Below, one piece after another: positions 7,190 through 15,169 of a DNA stretch of 28,350 nucleotides. Source of the DNA: JAAERC01 sp965602655. Its GTDB lineage: Bacteria; Zixibacteria; MSB-5A5; GN15; PGXB01. The notes beneath the pieces were generated by a model. That model searched no databases. It worked only from the letters and a program-made list of their open reading frames with translations, and had not been told where the DNA came from. Within the stretch, counting starts at the first letter, position 1; each line of letters begins with the position of its first letter. The stretch covers positions 1 through 28,350 of the forward strand of contig CBFCZE010000024.1 in NCBI GenBank assembly GCA_965602655.1. Direction: 5' to 3'. Position numbers and translations under genes: made by a program.

Positions 7190-7749
7190 CACGGTTTCCT
7201 AATCGCCCCAAGGACGGCTTTAAATCCATAGATGAAGTCGGAATTTATTTGCCCGTCAATAGAATTTGTAATTCGACAGAAATCAACTCCCTGATAAAAA
7301 TTTTCAGCTTCAACGCCTTTTAAAAAGGTTCCAATATTCTTCAAACGGCCATTTAAGGTAACAGCAATATTGAGAGTCTGGGGTTTATTATCGTCTGGCA
7401 TAAGACGATTTATCAAAAGCAATTCTTCCACCGATGGAGTAAATTCGATAACATCCAGATTGTTTTTATTGGCCCTGCTTTCCAGTTCATCGAAAAGCGA
7501 TAGAAGGTTTTCCTTCGAGTATAATTGAGAGGATAATTGCATTTTCTGAAGTTTAATTTTTTCGTGGTTTTTGTAAAATTCGGGGGCCATCATCATAATC
7601 TTCCGGAAATCTTTTATCTGCATATTAGCATCATATAGGTTACTTTGTAATTCGGAATGCTTTTGACGTGTCGGCATCGTCAGTAAAACATGCCATGCGG
7701 CTGTCATGATTATGAAAATTGATATTATTATGAAATGTCTCTGCTTCAT
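7189..7749 (-). CDS. pilO: PilO-like pilus assembly protein
   Basis: A bitopic inner-membrane protein of 186 residues with the usual PilO layout: a short cytoplasmic tail (MKQRH), one transmembrane helix (about 6-24), a coiled-coil region (about 28-85, rich in Lys, Gln, Met and Leu) and a ferredoxin-like periplasmic domain from about residue 90 (LLSLFDELESRANKNNLDVI, then LNIAVTLNGRLKNIGTFLKG). PilO pairs with the PilN domain and links the cytoplasmic ring to PilP. The ATG overlaps the stop codon of the PilM-PilN fusion (ATGA) and the stop overlaps the next start, so translation is coupled on both sides. Sequence similarity by eye is modest; gene order is strong evidence. Confidence 0.85.
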   Translation of the reverse strand: MKQRHFIIISIFIIMTAAWHVLLTMPTRQKHSELQSNLYDANMQIKDFRKIMMMAPEFYKNHEKIKLQKMQLSSQLYSKENLLSLFDELESRANKNNLDVIEFTPSVEELLLINRLMPDDNKPQTLNIAVTLNGRLKNIGTFLKGVEAENFYQGVDFCRITNSIDGQINSDFIYGFKAVLGAIRKP

Positions 7750-9341
7750 ATTACCGCATCCATTTCTATCTGGAAATCAAGTATGAAATTGTTGTTTTTG
7801 AACCGCTTGGAATATTTTTTTATCTCTATTTTTTCAAAGAACGGTGAGTTTTCCAGATTGGCTATAAATTCTGCCAGGATAATCTCCGGCGGCGGATTCC
7901 CGGATATGGTTTTGCCGTTAAGAGACAACTCCGGTTTTCCGGAAGTCGACTTTAGATTGTACATATCCAATTTTATTTTTTCGGGAGTAATTCTTGAAAG
8001 TTCTTTAAGATTCAAATGAAGAAAAGTGGGATTACTTTTTAACTTATCAAGAAAGGCCTTGTCGAGTGCTATTTGTTGTTTAATTTGGTTATACAGGCGA
8101 AACGATTTGGAGTTTTTAAAATGCTCGATTTGATTCTGAGCTTTGGTTAATTTAAAATCTTCAATATCATTTTCATATTTTAGTGATGACCAGTGGCCAA
8201 TTAAAACGGCGGCAAAAACAATAAGGGCGGGGATTGCAAATCTGTAAAATCTTGAGGTTGCCCGCTCCTCTTTTATTTCGGATGGTAAAAAGTTTATCAG
8301 ACCGTAATCGGACAGTGCCAGAGCCACCGAACTGAGAACGGGCGGAATGTTATCCAATAGCTTTTTTTTAACTTTACACGAGTTTCTCCAGGAGTCCACC
8401 GGAAATCGCCTGAACTCAAGACCTAAATTATCGCTCAATCTTGCAATGAGCTCATCCGAATAAGAGAAGTCACCATATACAAATATCCTGTCATTAAAGG
8501 TGCGTGAAAATTGACCGGCGTAAAAATCGAGAGAGTTCTGTATTTCCGATTGAAGCTTTTCGGTGAATTGTTCATATGTTGTTACACCATCGCTTCCGCC
8601 CGATAAAGACTCGGTTCCGATCGAACTGGTATGGGAGAATTCCAGGTGCGTTCCGCTATAATAGCTGATTTCCGTACTGCTTTTCCCAATGTCTACAAGG
8701 GCATATGTTTTTTCATCTGTGAATCCGGAAATATTCGGGAGTAAGTAGCCGATAGCTTCTTGATTGAGATAAATCGTATCGATTTTGATGTTAAGTGGTG
8801 CCACGAGGTCAAACATTCGATCAATCTCTTTTCTTGAAACGGCTATCAATGATGCCGTAATGGTTTTGCTGCCATCATTTGAAATTTTTGCGGATGTGTG
8901 ATAACCATAGCAGGCGCGATTTAGATCAAATGGGATACGCTTATTGCCTTCCCATAAAATTGCCTTATGGAGTTCCTTTTTTGGCATTGCCGGCAGGCTG
9001 AGCATTCTAAAAATTGTTTCCTGACCACCGGCTCCAAGTATATATCTGGTAAGGGGGCGGCTATACTTTTTTATATATTCATTTATCTTATTTGTTATAA
9101 AATTACGTCCAACTTCTTCATTTTTTATGGATGCGGGAATATATATTTTGGTAACGTCGAGCAGTCGAGAAAAGAATCCTAGTTTTTGAACAGTAGCCAT
9201 TTGGACGCTATCTGTATCAATAACCAGAGAGATGGTTCTTAGAAAACTTAACCGTCTTTTTGGCAGTTTGGTGCACCCATCGCTGATCTTTTTCAAGGAT
9301 AACGCAAATTTGCTTTCTCTTTTTTGTTTTTCTTTTGACAT
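7746..9341 (-). CDS. pilMN: Fused PilM-PilN pilus platform protein (GspL-like architecture)
   Basis: One 531-residue chain combines two proteins that are separate in the usual pilMNOPQ cluster. Residues about 35-345 form an actin-like PilM domain with the nucleotide-binding loop YALVDIGKSSTEISYYSG and the segment LWEGNKRIPFDLNRACYGYH. At 349-353 comes INFLP, the counterpart of the INLLP motif that begins PilN and inserts into PilM. A transmembrane helix follows at about 368-386 (FAIPALIVFAAVLIGHW), then a coiled coil and a periplasmic ferredoxin-like PilN domain (about 455-531). The layout equals that of GspL in type II secretion. The gene overlaps pilO by 4 bases. No strong ribosome site is seen before ATG 9341. 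No frameshift or stop marks the join, so it is a true fusion. Confidence 0.88.
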   Translation of the reverse strand: MSKEKQKRESKFALSLKKISDGCTKLPKRRLSFLRTISLVIDTDSVQMATVQKLGFFSRLLDVTKIYIPASIKNEEVGRNFITNKINEYIKKYSRPLTRYILGAGGQETIFRMLSLPAMPKKELHKAILWEGNKRIPFDLNRACYGYHTSAKISNDGSKTITASLIAVSRKEIDRMFDLVAPLNIKIDTIYLNQEAIGYLLPNISGFTDEKTYALVDIGKSSTEISYYSGTHLEFSHTSSIGTESLSGGSDGVTTYEQFTEKLQSEIQNSLDFYAGQFSRTFNDRIFVYGDFSYSDELIARLSDNLGLEFRRFPVDSWRNSCKVKKKLLDNIPPVLSSVALALSDYGLINFLPSEIKEERATSRFYRFAIPALIVFAAVLIGHWSSLKYENDIEDFKLTKAQNQIEHFKNSKSFRLYNQIKQQIALDKAFLDKLKSNPTFLHLNLKELSRITPEKIKLDMYNLKSTSGKPELSLNGKTISGNPPPEIILAEFIANLENSPFFEKIEIKKYSKRFKNNNFILDFQIEMDAVI

Positions 9342-9362
9342 ATCAGCCGCAAAAAGTTGCTT

Positions 9363-9803
9363 CTAAAATGTGATCGTTATATTTGGCGTTGTGCCGGTTG
9401 AAACTATTGTTCTGGTTCCGGCATTGTAACTATAAAGACTGCCCCATGAATCATAAAGAAAGTTCATCTCGGCACTATCCAGATAAGGTCCGTTCCAACC
9501 CAATCTGGTGAATCTATCATAGCCGGCGATGGAATCAGGTTTTCTTACCAGGTCAATCAGGTTCGTTGGTGCATAACCGATGTCGCCTTCAAAACCGCGA
9601 TTAATATATTTACCGCCTGCAATAACTTGCGGGTCGCCAATAATAGCCGTCTTAATTCGTCGAATCTCCTCCCGAGTTGCATTAGCCTTGGCTTCTTCGG
9701 ACAGAGTCCCAAATTTTGGTATCGCCACCGCCGCGACAATACCCAAAACGATAATAATAATAACTAATTCAATCAGGGTGAAGCCGACTTCTGAATGCCT
9801 CAT
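9363..9803 (-). CDS. Type IV pilin/pseudopilin with short leader (second of pair)
   Basis: A class III signal peptide ends at MRHSEVG, and cleavage before Phe leaves the N-methylated FTLIELVIIIIVLGIVAAVA helix with the conserved Glu5. The rest (about 125 residues) is a small globular domain that looks like a pseudopilin of the GspG group, including an ELRR-type amphipathic helix and a C-terminal WNGPYLDSAEMNFLYDSWG stretch resembling the calcium-loop region of major pseudopilins. ATG 9803 is preferred because GGAG lies 5 bases upstream and gives a normal 7-residue leader. The longer start at ATG 9839 overlaps the upstream pilin's stop (TAATG) and would give a 19-residue leader, so it remains possible. 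It would be processed by a prepilin peptidase encoded elsewhere. Confidence 0.88.
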   Translation of the reverse strand: MRHSEVGFTLIELVIIIIVLGIVAAVAIPKFGTLSEEAKANATREEIRRIKTAIIGDPQVIAGGKYINRGFEGDIGYAPTNLIDLVRKPDSIAGYDRFTRLGWNGPYLDSAEMNFLYDSWGSLYSYNAGTRTIVSTGTTPNITITF

Positions 9804-9838
9804 TTTGGCTCCAACCATCGGTTCACTCAGCCAATCCA

Positions 9839-10267
9839 TTACCAGTTATTTTCACCGCTTACAGAGGTATTCGGCCATAGTTCACCGGTCGCGGCATTAT
9901 AAGCCCAACCGCCTCTGGCACCGACCGTAGTTCCCTTGACAACACCGGTTACAATACTGTCAGGAGCATTGGTCTCCAGTTGGTATGGATTTTCGGGGAT
10001 AGAATGTTCCATTACGGTACCAATAGTTTCAAGATCGACAAGGGTTGGCCACGTCGCCGTGCCGGTTTGAACAGCCTGGGTAGCATAGAATATTGCAACA
10101 CCGGATCTCAAACCGCCAAGTGCCGCCCTAGCCGAGGCTTCTCTGGCTTCATCGGTAATATTGGAATATCTTGGGATAGCTACAGCCGCAAGAATTCCAA
10201 GAATCACGATAATGATTACCAGTTCAATCAGTGTAAAACCGCGATTTGAAGTTTTGGGGAAAAACAT
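9839..10267 (-). CDS. Type IV pilin/pseudopilin (first of pair)
   Basis: Prepilin of 142 residues with leader MFFPKTSNRG, cleavage before Phe, then FTLIELVIIIVILGILAAVA with Glu5 and the IPRYSNITDEAR helix. The C-terminal domain is Thr/Gly-rich and lacks cysteines, so there is no disulfide-bounded D-loop. ATG 10267 has an excellent AAGGAG ribosome site 7 bases upstream; the in-frame TTG at 10285 overlaps that site and is rejected. The gap of 72 bases before it is the only spacer of note inside the operon and contains AT-rich sequence that could hold an internal promoter, which would fit a highly expressed major subunit (inference). The next pilin gene starts within or just after its stop. Confidence 0.9.
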   Translation of the reverse strand: MFFPKTSNRGFTLIELVIIIVILGILAAVAIPRYSNITDEAREASARAALGGLRSGVAIFYATQAVQTGTATWPTLVDLETIGTVMEHSIPENPYQLETNAPDSIVTGVVKGTTVGARGGWAYNAATGELWPNTSVSGENNW

Positions 10268-10339
10268 AGGTATTCTCCTTTTCAAGGTATTAAAATGTTT
10301 TTTATAATTATCGGAAAGTTAAGGCAATTCTTTATAAAA

Positions 10340-11554
10340 TCAGCCTTTGAAGGCTGAGATTAAGTTCCACATAGGCAAAAAGATAGCGAGCGCGACGATA
10401 AGCACAAATACGCCCAAAACAACCGTTAAAATTGGCTCCAGAAGAGCCGTTAATTGGCGAGATTTATACTCGACTTCCCTGGTATAATGGTTTGCGACTT
10501 CGGCCAGCATTGATTCCAGCGCGCCGCTTTCGGTACCGATTTTTACCATTTGAAGCGCCATATCAGGGAAAAAATGAAGATCGGAGGCAAGATTTTCTAT
10601 TTCGCGGCCCTCCCGGAACGATTCCGAGAGGATTTTTATTTCGGCGGCCAATTGACTGTTTTTTATCACGCCCGAAAGCGTTTCGAGCGCTTTTACAAGT
10701 GGAATACCGCTTGAAATTAATATTTGGAGCATATGAGCAAATCTGGAGATATTTCCTTTAACAATAAGATCTCCGAATATTGGTATTGTCAAAAACTTTA
10801 TGTCGAAATATCGTTTGCCTGAGGATGAGGAATATATTTTTTTAAAGATAAAAATCATTACCACTATTCCGGCCAAAATTATTATCCAATAATTGCCGAT
10901 AAAATCATTCAGCCAGATTAAGGCCCTGGTTGGAGCGGGCAGTAAAGTCCCCATTTTTGAGTAAAATCCAACAAAACGAGGGATAACAAATGTTATCAAG
11001 ACGACAAAGGCAGCAACAATTGCCAGCAATACCATAACCGGGTATCTGATCGATGATTTTATCTGCCGATTCAGTTCCATATCTTTTTCTAATATGAAGC
11101 TGAGCGAATCGAGGATTTTGTCCAGTCTGCCCGATAATTCACCGGCCGAAATGGCTGATCTGTAAATTCTGGGAAAGATGCCAGGGAACTCGCCCAGAGC
11201 TTCGGAAAGCGATGTTCCCGATCTAATCAAATCCCGAATCCTGGCAATCGCTTTATTAAAATATCCTTCCGGATCGCCAATTTTAATTATTGACAGGGCT
11301 CTTAGAATTGGGATCCCGGCTTTATAAAGGGTTGAAAGGTTGCGGGTAAAAATGATAAGGTTTTCATACAGTTTACCCTTCATAAATCCAAACAGACCCG
11401 GTCTGGCCACAGTGTCGATTCCCTTGATTTCAATCGGAATCAAATTTTGTTCGGCCAGAATATAGGCGGCCTTTTCGGCGCTATTAGCCTGGACAATCCC
11501 CGTCTGTTTTTTCCCCAGATGGTTTCGAGCTTTATATGAAAATGTTTCAGACAT
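10340..11554 (-). CDS. pilC: Pilus/type II secretion inner-membrane platform protein PilC/GspF
   Basis: A polytopic inner-membrane protein of 404 residues with two repeated GspF domains (about 60-190 and 265-395) and three transmembrane helices (near 168-192, 215-235 and 370-395). Family marks are FTRNLSTLYKAGIPILRALS at the start of the first repeat and GNISRFAHMLQILISSGIPL with VKALE at the start of the second, plus the terminal LEPILTVVLGVFVLIVALAI. The N-terminal FSYKARNHLGKKQTGIVQAN is the normal opening. It couples the PilB ATPase to the pilus base. Its ATG overlaps the end of pilB by 8 bases. Length is normal for the family. Confidence 0.95.
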   Translation of the reverse strand: MSETFSYKARNHLGKKQTGIVQANSAEKAAYILAEQNLIPIEIKGIDTVARPGLFGFMKGKLYENLIIFTRNLSTLYKAGIPILRALSIIKIGDPEGYFNKAIARIRDLIRSGTSLSEALGEFPGIFPRIYRSAISAGELSGRLDKILDSLSFILEKDMELNRQIKSSIRYPVMVLLAIVAAFVVLITFVIPRFVGFYSKMGTLLPAPTRALIWLNDFIGNYWIIILAGIVVMIFIFKKIYSSSSGKRYFDIKFLTIPIFGDLIVKGNISRFAHMLQILISSGIPLVKALETLSGVIKNSQLAAEIKILSESFREGREIENLASDLHFFPDMALQMVKIGTESGALESMLAEVANHYTREVEYKSRQLTALLEPILTVVLGVFVLIVALAIFLPMWNLISAFKG

Positions 11555-13286
11555 TTACCGACACCGCTTGTCTCGACATTCCCGAAGAAATAGCACCGTC
11601 GCCCATTGACGTCACTCTCAGCAGTTCTTCCAGGCGTACCGAGCCATCAATGACCTTTTCCATTCCTGATTGAAAGAGGGGCCGATAACCCAAATCATGC
11701 GCGTAATTTCTAATCTGAATTTCTGAGCCACCCGAGATAATCATTTCGGCAATTTTCTCGTCAACATCAATCAATTCAAATACGCCGGTTTGTCCCAGAT
11801 ATGAGGTCATCCGGCATTTATTGCATCCGGTACTCCTCTTAAACTTGATATTATCAGAAAGGTTATGATAATTGGCGAGTCTTAAATGTACATCGGTCGG
11901 TTCGTATTCCTCCAGACAATGGGGACAGTTGGTTCTTAATAGTCGTTGGGCCAAAACCCCTTTAACAGCCGAAGCGACCAGATAGTTCTCAAGACCCATA
12001 TCGGTCAGCCTGGCAATACTGCTGGGCGCATCATTGGTATGCAGGGTCGAAAAAACCAGGTGGCCCGTCAGAGCGGCGCGGATAGCCATGGCTGCTGTTT
12101 CCGAATCGCGCATTTCACCTATCATAATTATATCAGGATTCTGCCTGAGAATCGAACGCAGAACATTGGCAAAGGTCAGTCCGGCTTTTTCATTAGTCTG
12201 GACCTGGTTAATAAATGGCAATGAATATTCAACGGGATCCTCCACCGTTATAATATTCTTTTCGGATGAGTTAATTTCCTGAAGAACGGAATACAAAGTC
12301 GTTGTTTTACCACTTGAGGTCGGACCGGTGATAAGAATTAATCCTTCCTTGACATGAATAAGATTTTCCCATTGTTCCAGAATTGTATCGGAAAAGCCAA
12401 GCTGTTCCAAACCGATATTGAGAACTCGTTTATCAAGAATGCGGATTACAATTTTTTCTCCGTTAATGGTTGGCAGCGTTGATATTCGCAAATCAATATC
12501 AAAACCGTCAACACACATCATAAGCCGACCATCCTGCGGAAGCCTTTTTTCAGACACATCCATGTTGGCCGCGACCTTGATTCTGGATATAATCTCAGAC
12601 TGTAGATTTTTGGGGGGAGATGCTTCTTTTTTCATAATACCGTTTATTCGGTAGCGGATACGGAGGGCGTTTTCATCCGGTTCAATATGAATGTCAGAGG
12701 CTCTGGCCTTAACGGCAGTGGTTATAAGCAGATTAACCAGCCTGATAACCGGAGTTTCCTGTCCAATGACGGTTGGATCAACAAGAGGTATTATTGTATT
12801 GCCTTTTTCCCCGGCGCCGGGATACTCGCCAATTACGTCATTCATCGAATCGGCAACCGAGTAATATTCGTCTATGGCCGTGGCGATTTCATTGCTGGAT
12901 GCGATAACTCTCTTAATATTGCATTTGGTCAGATATTTAAGTTCGTCAATGGCAATAATATTTAAAGGATCGGCCATAGCTATTGTCATCATATCGCCGA
13001 TTTTAAAAACAGGGATCAGTTTATACCTTCTGGCCAGTTCAACCGGAACTTTTGAAATGATACGCGGGTCGATTACAAGCGATTTAAGAGATATTTTTTG
13101 AATGTCAAGTCGCTCAGATATGGCTTCTGTTAGTTCATCTTCAGAAATCAGCTTTCTGTCGATGAGTATTTGACCCAATTTTCCACCGGAGTTTGTCTGT
13201 TCTTCAAGGGCGGAATTGAGCTGTTCGGTGGTGATTAATCCTTTGGCAATCAGGATATTGCCGATTTTTTTTCGTGGTGTTTTCAT
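11547..13286 (-). CDS. pilB: Pilus extension/secretion ATPase PilB/GspE
   Basis: A hexameric cytoplasmic ATPase of 579 residues that powers pilin polymerisation. Residues about 1-145 form an MshEN-type N-domain (KIGNILIAKGLITTEQLNSA, a fold that binds cyclic-di-GMP in some relatives). Walker A is GPTSSGKTT at 321-329 with Lys327, followed by the Asp box, Walker B NPDIIMIGEMRD and the His box TGHLVFSTLHTNDA. A zinc-binding tetracysteine is present (Cys454, Cys457, Cys488, Cys491), which marks assembly ATPases and is absent from PilT retraction ATPases. It is the first gene of the operon. No strong ribosome site precedes ATG 13286. The divergent 142-base gap to the Omp85-like gene probably holds the operon promoter, but no convincing boxes stand out on this strand. 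Confidence 0.95.
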   Translation of the reverse strand: MKTPRKKIGNILIAKGLITTEQLNSALEEQTNSGGKLGQILIDRKLISEDELTEAISERLDIQKISLKSLVIDPRIISKVPVELARRYKLIPVFKIGDMMTIAMADPLNIIAIDELKYLTKCNIKRVIASSNEIATAIDEYYSVADSMNDVIGEYPGAGEKGNTIIPLVDPTVIGQETPVIRLVNLLITTAVKARASDIHIEPDENALRIRYRINGIMKKEASPPKNLQSEIISRIKVAANMDVSEKRLPQDGRLMMCVDGFDIDLRISTLPTINGEKIVIRILDKRVLNIGLEQLGFSDTILEQWENLIHVKEGLILITGPTSSGKTTTLYSVLQEINSSEKNIITVEDPVEYSLPFINQVQTNEKAGLTFANVLRSILRQNPDIIMIGEMRDSETAAMAIRAALTGHLVFSTLHTNDAPSSIARLTDMGLENYLVASAVKGVLAQRLLRTNCPHCLEEYEPTDVHLRLANYHNLSDNIKFKRSTGCNKCRMTSYLGQTGVFELIDVDEKIAEMIISGGSEIQIRNYAHDLGYRPLFQSGMEKVIDGSVRLEELLRVTSMGDGAISSGMSRQAVSVNV

Positions 13287-13428
13287 ATGAATAAAATTAC
13301 TATATAATTAGTAAATCGGTTGTTTTGGCGTAAACCTTTATTGGAGAATTTATTGAAATGATTATATATTGGTGCCGATAAGTGAGTAATTGTTGTCGGA
13401 TCGGTTTGTTTTGAAATTGGAAAGATAT

Positions 13429-15042
13429 ATGAAAATTATGAATACTAACTATAAGCCAATTATTGTTCTCTTTTGCCTAATATTTGCCATATTGAGTTCT
13501 AATTTTTGCAGTGCCACAAATGTAGATAACGAAGGTCCCGACGGTGTAATTATTGATTCGGTTGTTGTTCAAAACGGCGATATCTTTGATTTGAATCTTC
13601 CTGAAAATAAGAACTGGATATTCAGACTGGCCAACAAGTTACATGTAAATACCAGGAAGCATGTAATTAAGCGCGAAATGCTTTTGAGAGAAGGTGACAT
13701 CTTTTCCGGGAAATTGGCCGAGGAATCAGAAAGAAATCTGCGAACGCTTCCATATTTGTGGGATGCCCGAATTGAAATGATCAAATCCGATAGCGGCTTG
13801 AATGTGATGAGTATATCAACCTCCGATCGCTGGACACTGGCCGGTGGACCTACTTTCAGCCGAAGTTCGGGGCAGACTATATATCAATTTGGCTTTGAAG
13901 AGTTAAATTTCCTTGGGTATGGCCAGAGAGTCTCATTTGATTATTTTCTTCGCGAGTTTGAGGAAAACTATATCCGGGCGTCTTTTTATGAACGACGACT
14001 TTTTGGCTCCAGATTTGGACTTAATTCTTACTATAATGGCGATCCTGAGATTGGGAGCATAAGTCTTGGTTTAGCCAAACCGCTTTTCTCACTTAATTCA
14101 AAATTTGGTTATGGCATCAGCTACACCGATATAAATCGAATAGACAAATATTATTCTTCCGGGAAAGAATTTGCCAGAAACGGATATGAAAGCCGATCAC
14201 TCGGATTATCGGCGGCGTATCGTTTTGGCACCTATCAGAATAAGGTAAGTATTGGTCTTACATATAATTATAAAGATATTAAAATATCTGACCGGCTTAT
14301 AAGGCCCGACACCTCATTTAGTTTCCCTGTTGACAGTATCTATTCCAATTATTCGTTTAGTCTTAGTGCCAGTAATTTTGAATTTATCAAAACCAAAAGG
14401 ATAAACAGAATAAGCCGCTTTGAAGATATTTCTCTTGGAACGGAGGTCGGCATTTCCTCAGGTTTTACAATAGATGCCATAACAAATCGCAGGCTCTATA
14501 GAACGATGTCAATTTCGTGCGGATATTCGGATAAATTTGGGTCGAATCTAGTATTTCTAACGTTTTATCGGACTTTTTGGTACGATGGCGGAATTGACTA
14601 CAGGAAAATGACCAATCTTTCGATAAGATACTATAACAGGACAATTTCCTGGCTGACGCCGACAGTGATAATGCAATATGCTGAAGATTGGCGTAGGGAT
14701 GGGCAAAATGCGCTTTACCTGGGTGAAAACAGCGGGCTGAGAGGATATCCTCGATATTTTGCCGAAGGGGAGAAGCTTTTGCGGGTAAATATTGAGAATC
14801 GCTTTTTTACCGGTGTTAAGATGCTTTCGGCCGAATTTGGAGTTACACAGTTTTTTGATTTTGGCCAGACGTGGTCTGATGGTGAAAGGTTCGAACTGAA
14901 GCAAAATCTCTGGTCGATTGGAGTTGGAATAAGAATTGGAACTGAGCGGGTATCCAATGCCGAAATGATAAGAATAGATATGGCTTATGCCGGGAAGACA
15001 AATAATTGGCAAATATCCTTTGGTGTCGGACAGTATTTATAG
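13429..15042 (+). CDS. Omp85-like outer-membrane protein (POTRA plus beta-barrel)
   Basis: A protein of 537 residues with a signal peptide (core PIIVLFCLIFAILSS, cut near CSA-TN). One POTRA-like domain follows at about 80-125: the stretch HVIKREMLLREGDIF then SEERNL-type LRTLPYLWDARIEM is the usual second half of a BamA/TamA POTRA. The remaining 400 residues are alternating amphipathic strands rich in Tyr/Phe/Gly and end in an aromatic-hydrophobic ISFGVGQYL, as expected for an outer-membrane barrel. The motif GLRGYP near residue 435 matches the conserved (V/I)RG(Y/F) loop of Omp85 proteins. A likely role is outer-membrane insertion or translocation, though with a single POTRA it is not BamA itself. 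ATG 13429 has GGAAAG 4 bases upstream; TTG 13390 is rejected. TTGGAG at 13341 and TATATA at 13363 form a possible promoter. Confidence 0.8.
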   Translation: MKIMNTNYKPIIVLFCLIFAILSSNFCSATNVDNEGPDGVIIDSVVVQNGDIFDLNLPENKNWIFRLANKLHVNTRKHVIKREMLLREGDIFSGKLAEESERNLRTLPYLWDARIEMIKSDSGLNVMSISTSDRWTLAGGPTFSRSSGQTIYQFGFEELNFLGYGQRVSFDYFLREFEENYIRASFYERRLFGSRFGLNSYYNGDPEIGSISLGLAKPLFSLNSKFGYGISYTDINRIDKYYSSGKEFARNGYESRSLGLSAAYRFGTYQNKVSIGLTYNYKDIKISDRLIRPDTSFSFPVDSIYSNYSFSLSASNFEFIKTKRINRISRFEDISLGTEVGISSGFTIDAITNRRLYRTMSISCGYSDKFGSNLVFLTFYRTFWYDGGIDYRKMTNLSIRYYNRTISWLTPTVIMQYAEDWRRDGQNALYLGENSGLRGYPRYFAEGEKLLRVNIENRFFTGVKMLSAEFGVTQFFDFGQTWSDGERFELKQNLWSIGVGIRIGTERVSNAEMIRIDMAYAGKTNNWQISFGVGQYL

Positions 15043-15083
15043 GGAATAGTTGTTTGTTTGTAACGGATTAGATGATTGTTGAC

Positions 15084-15111
15084 TTGACAAAATAATGAAA
15101 TATAGTAAATT
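15084..15111 (+). promoter_or_regulatory. Possible promoter of the dockerin metalloprotease
   Basis: A perfect TTGACA (15084-15089) is followed after 16 bases by TAAATT (15106-15111), within an AT-rich run that also offers TATAAA at 15111-15116. The -35 is convincing, the -10 is not. The next start codon is at 15170. Confidence 0.35.
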
Positions 15112-15169
15112 ATAAATAGCAGGTTTCTATAAGTTAAAATGTCTCCTTTACCAACCTGTTAGGAAAAAA

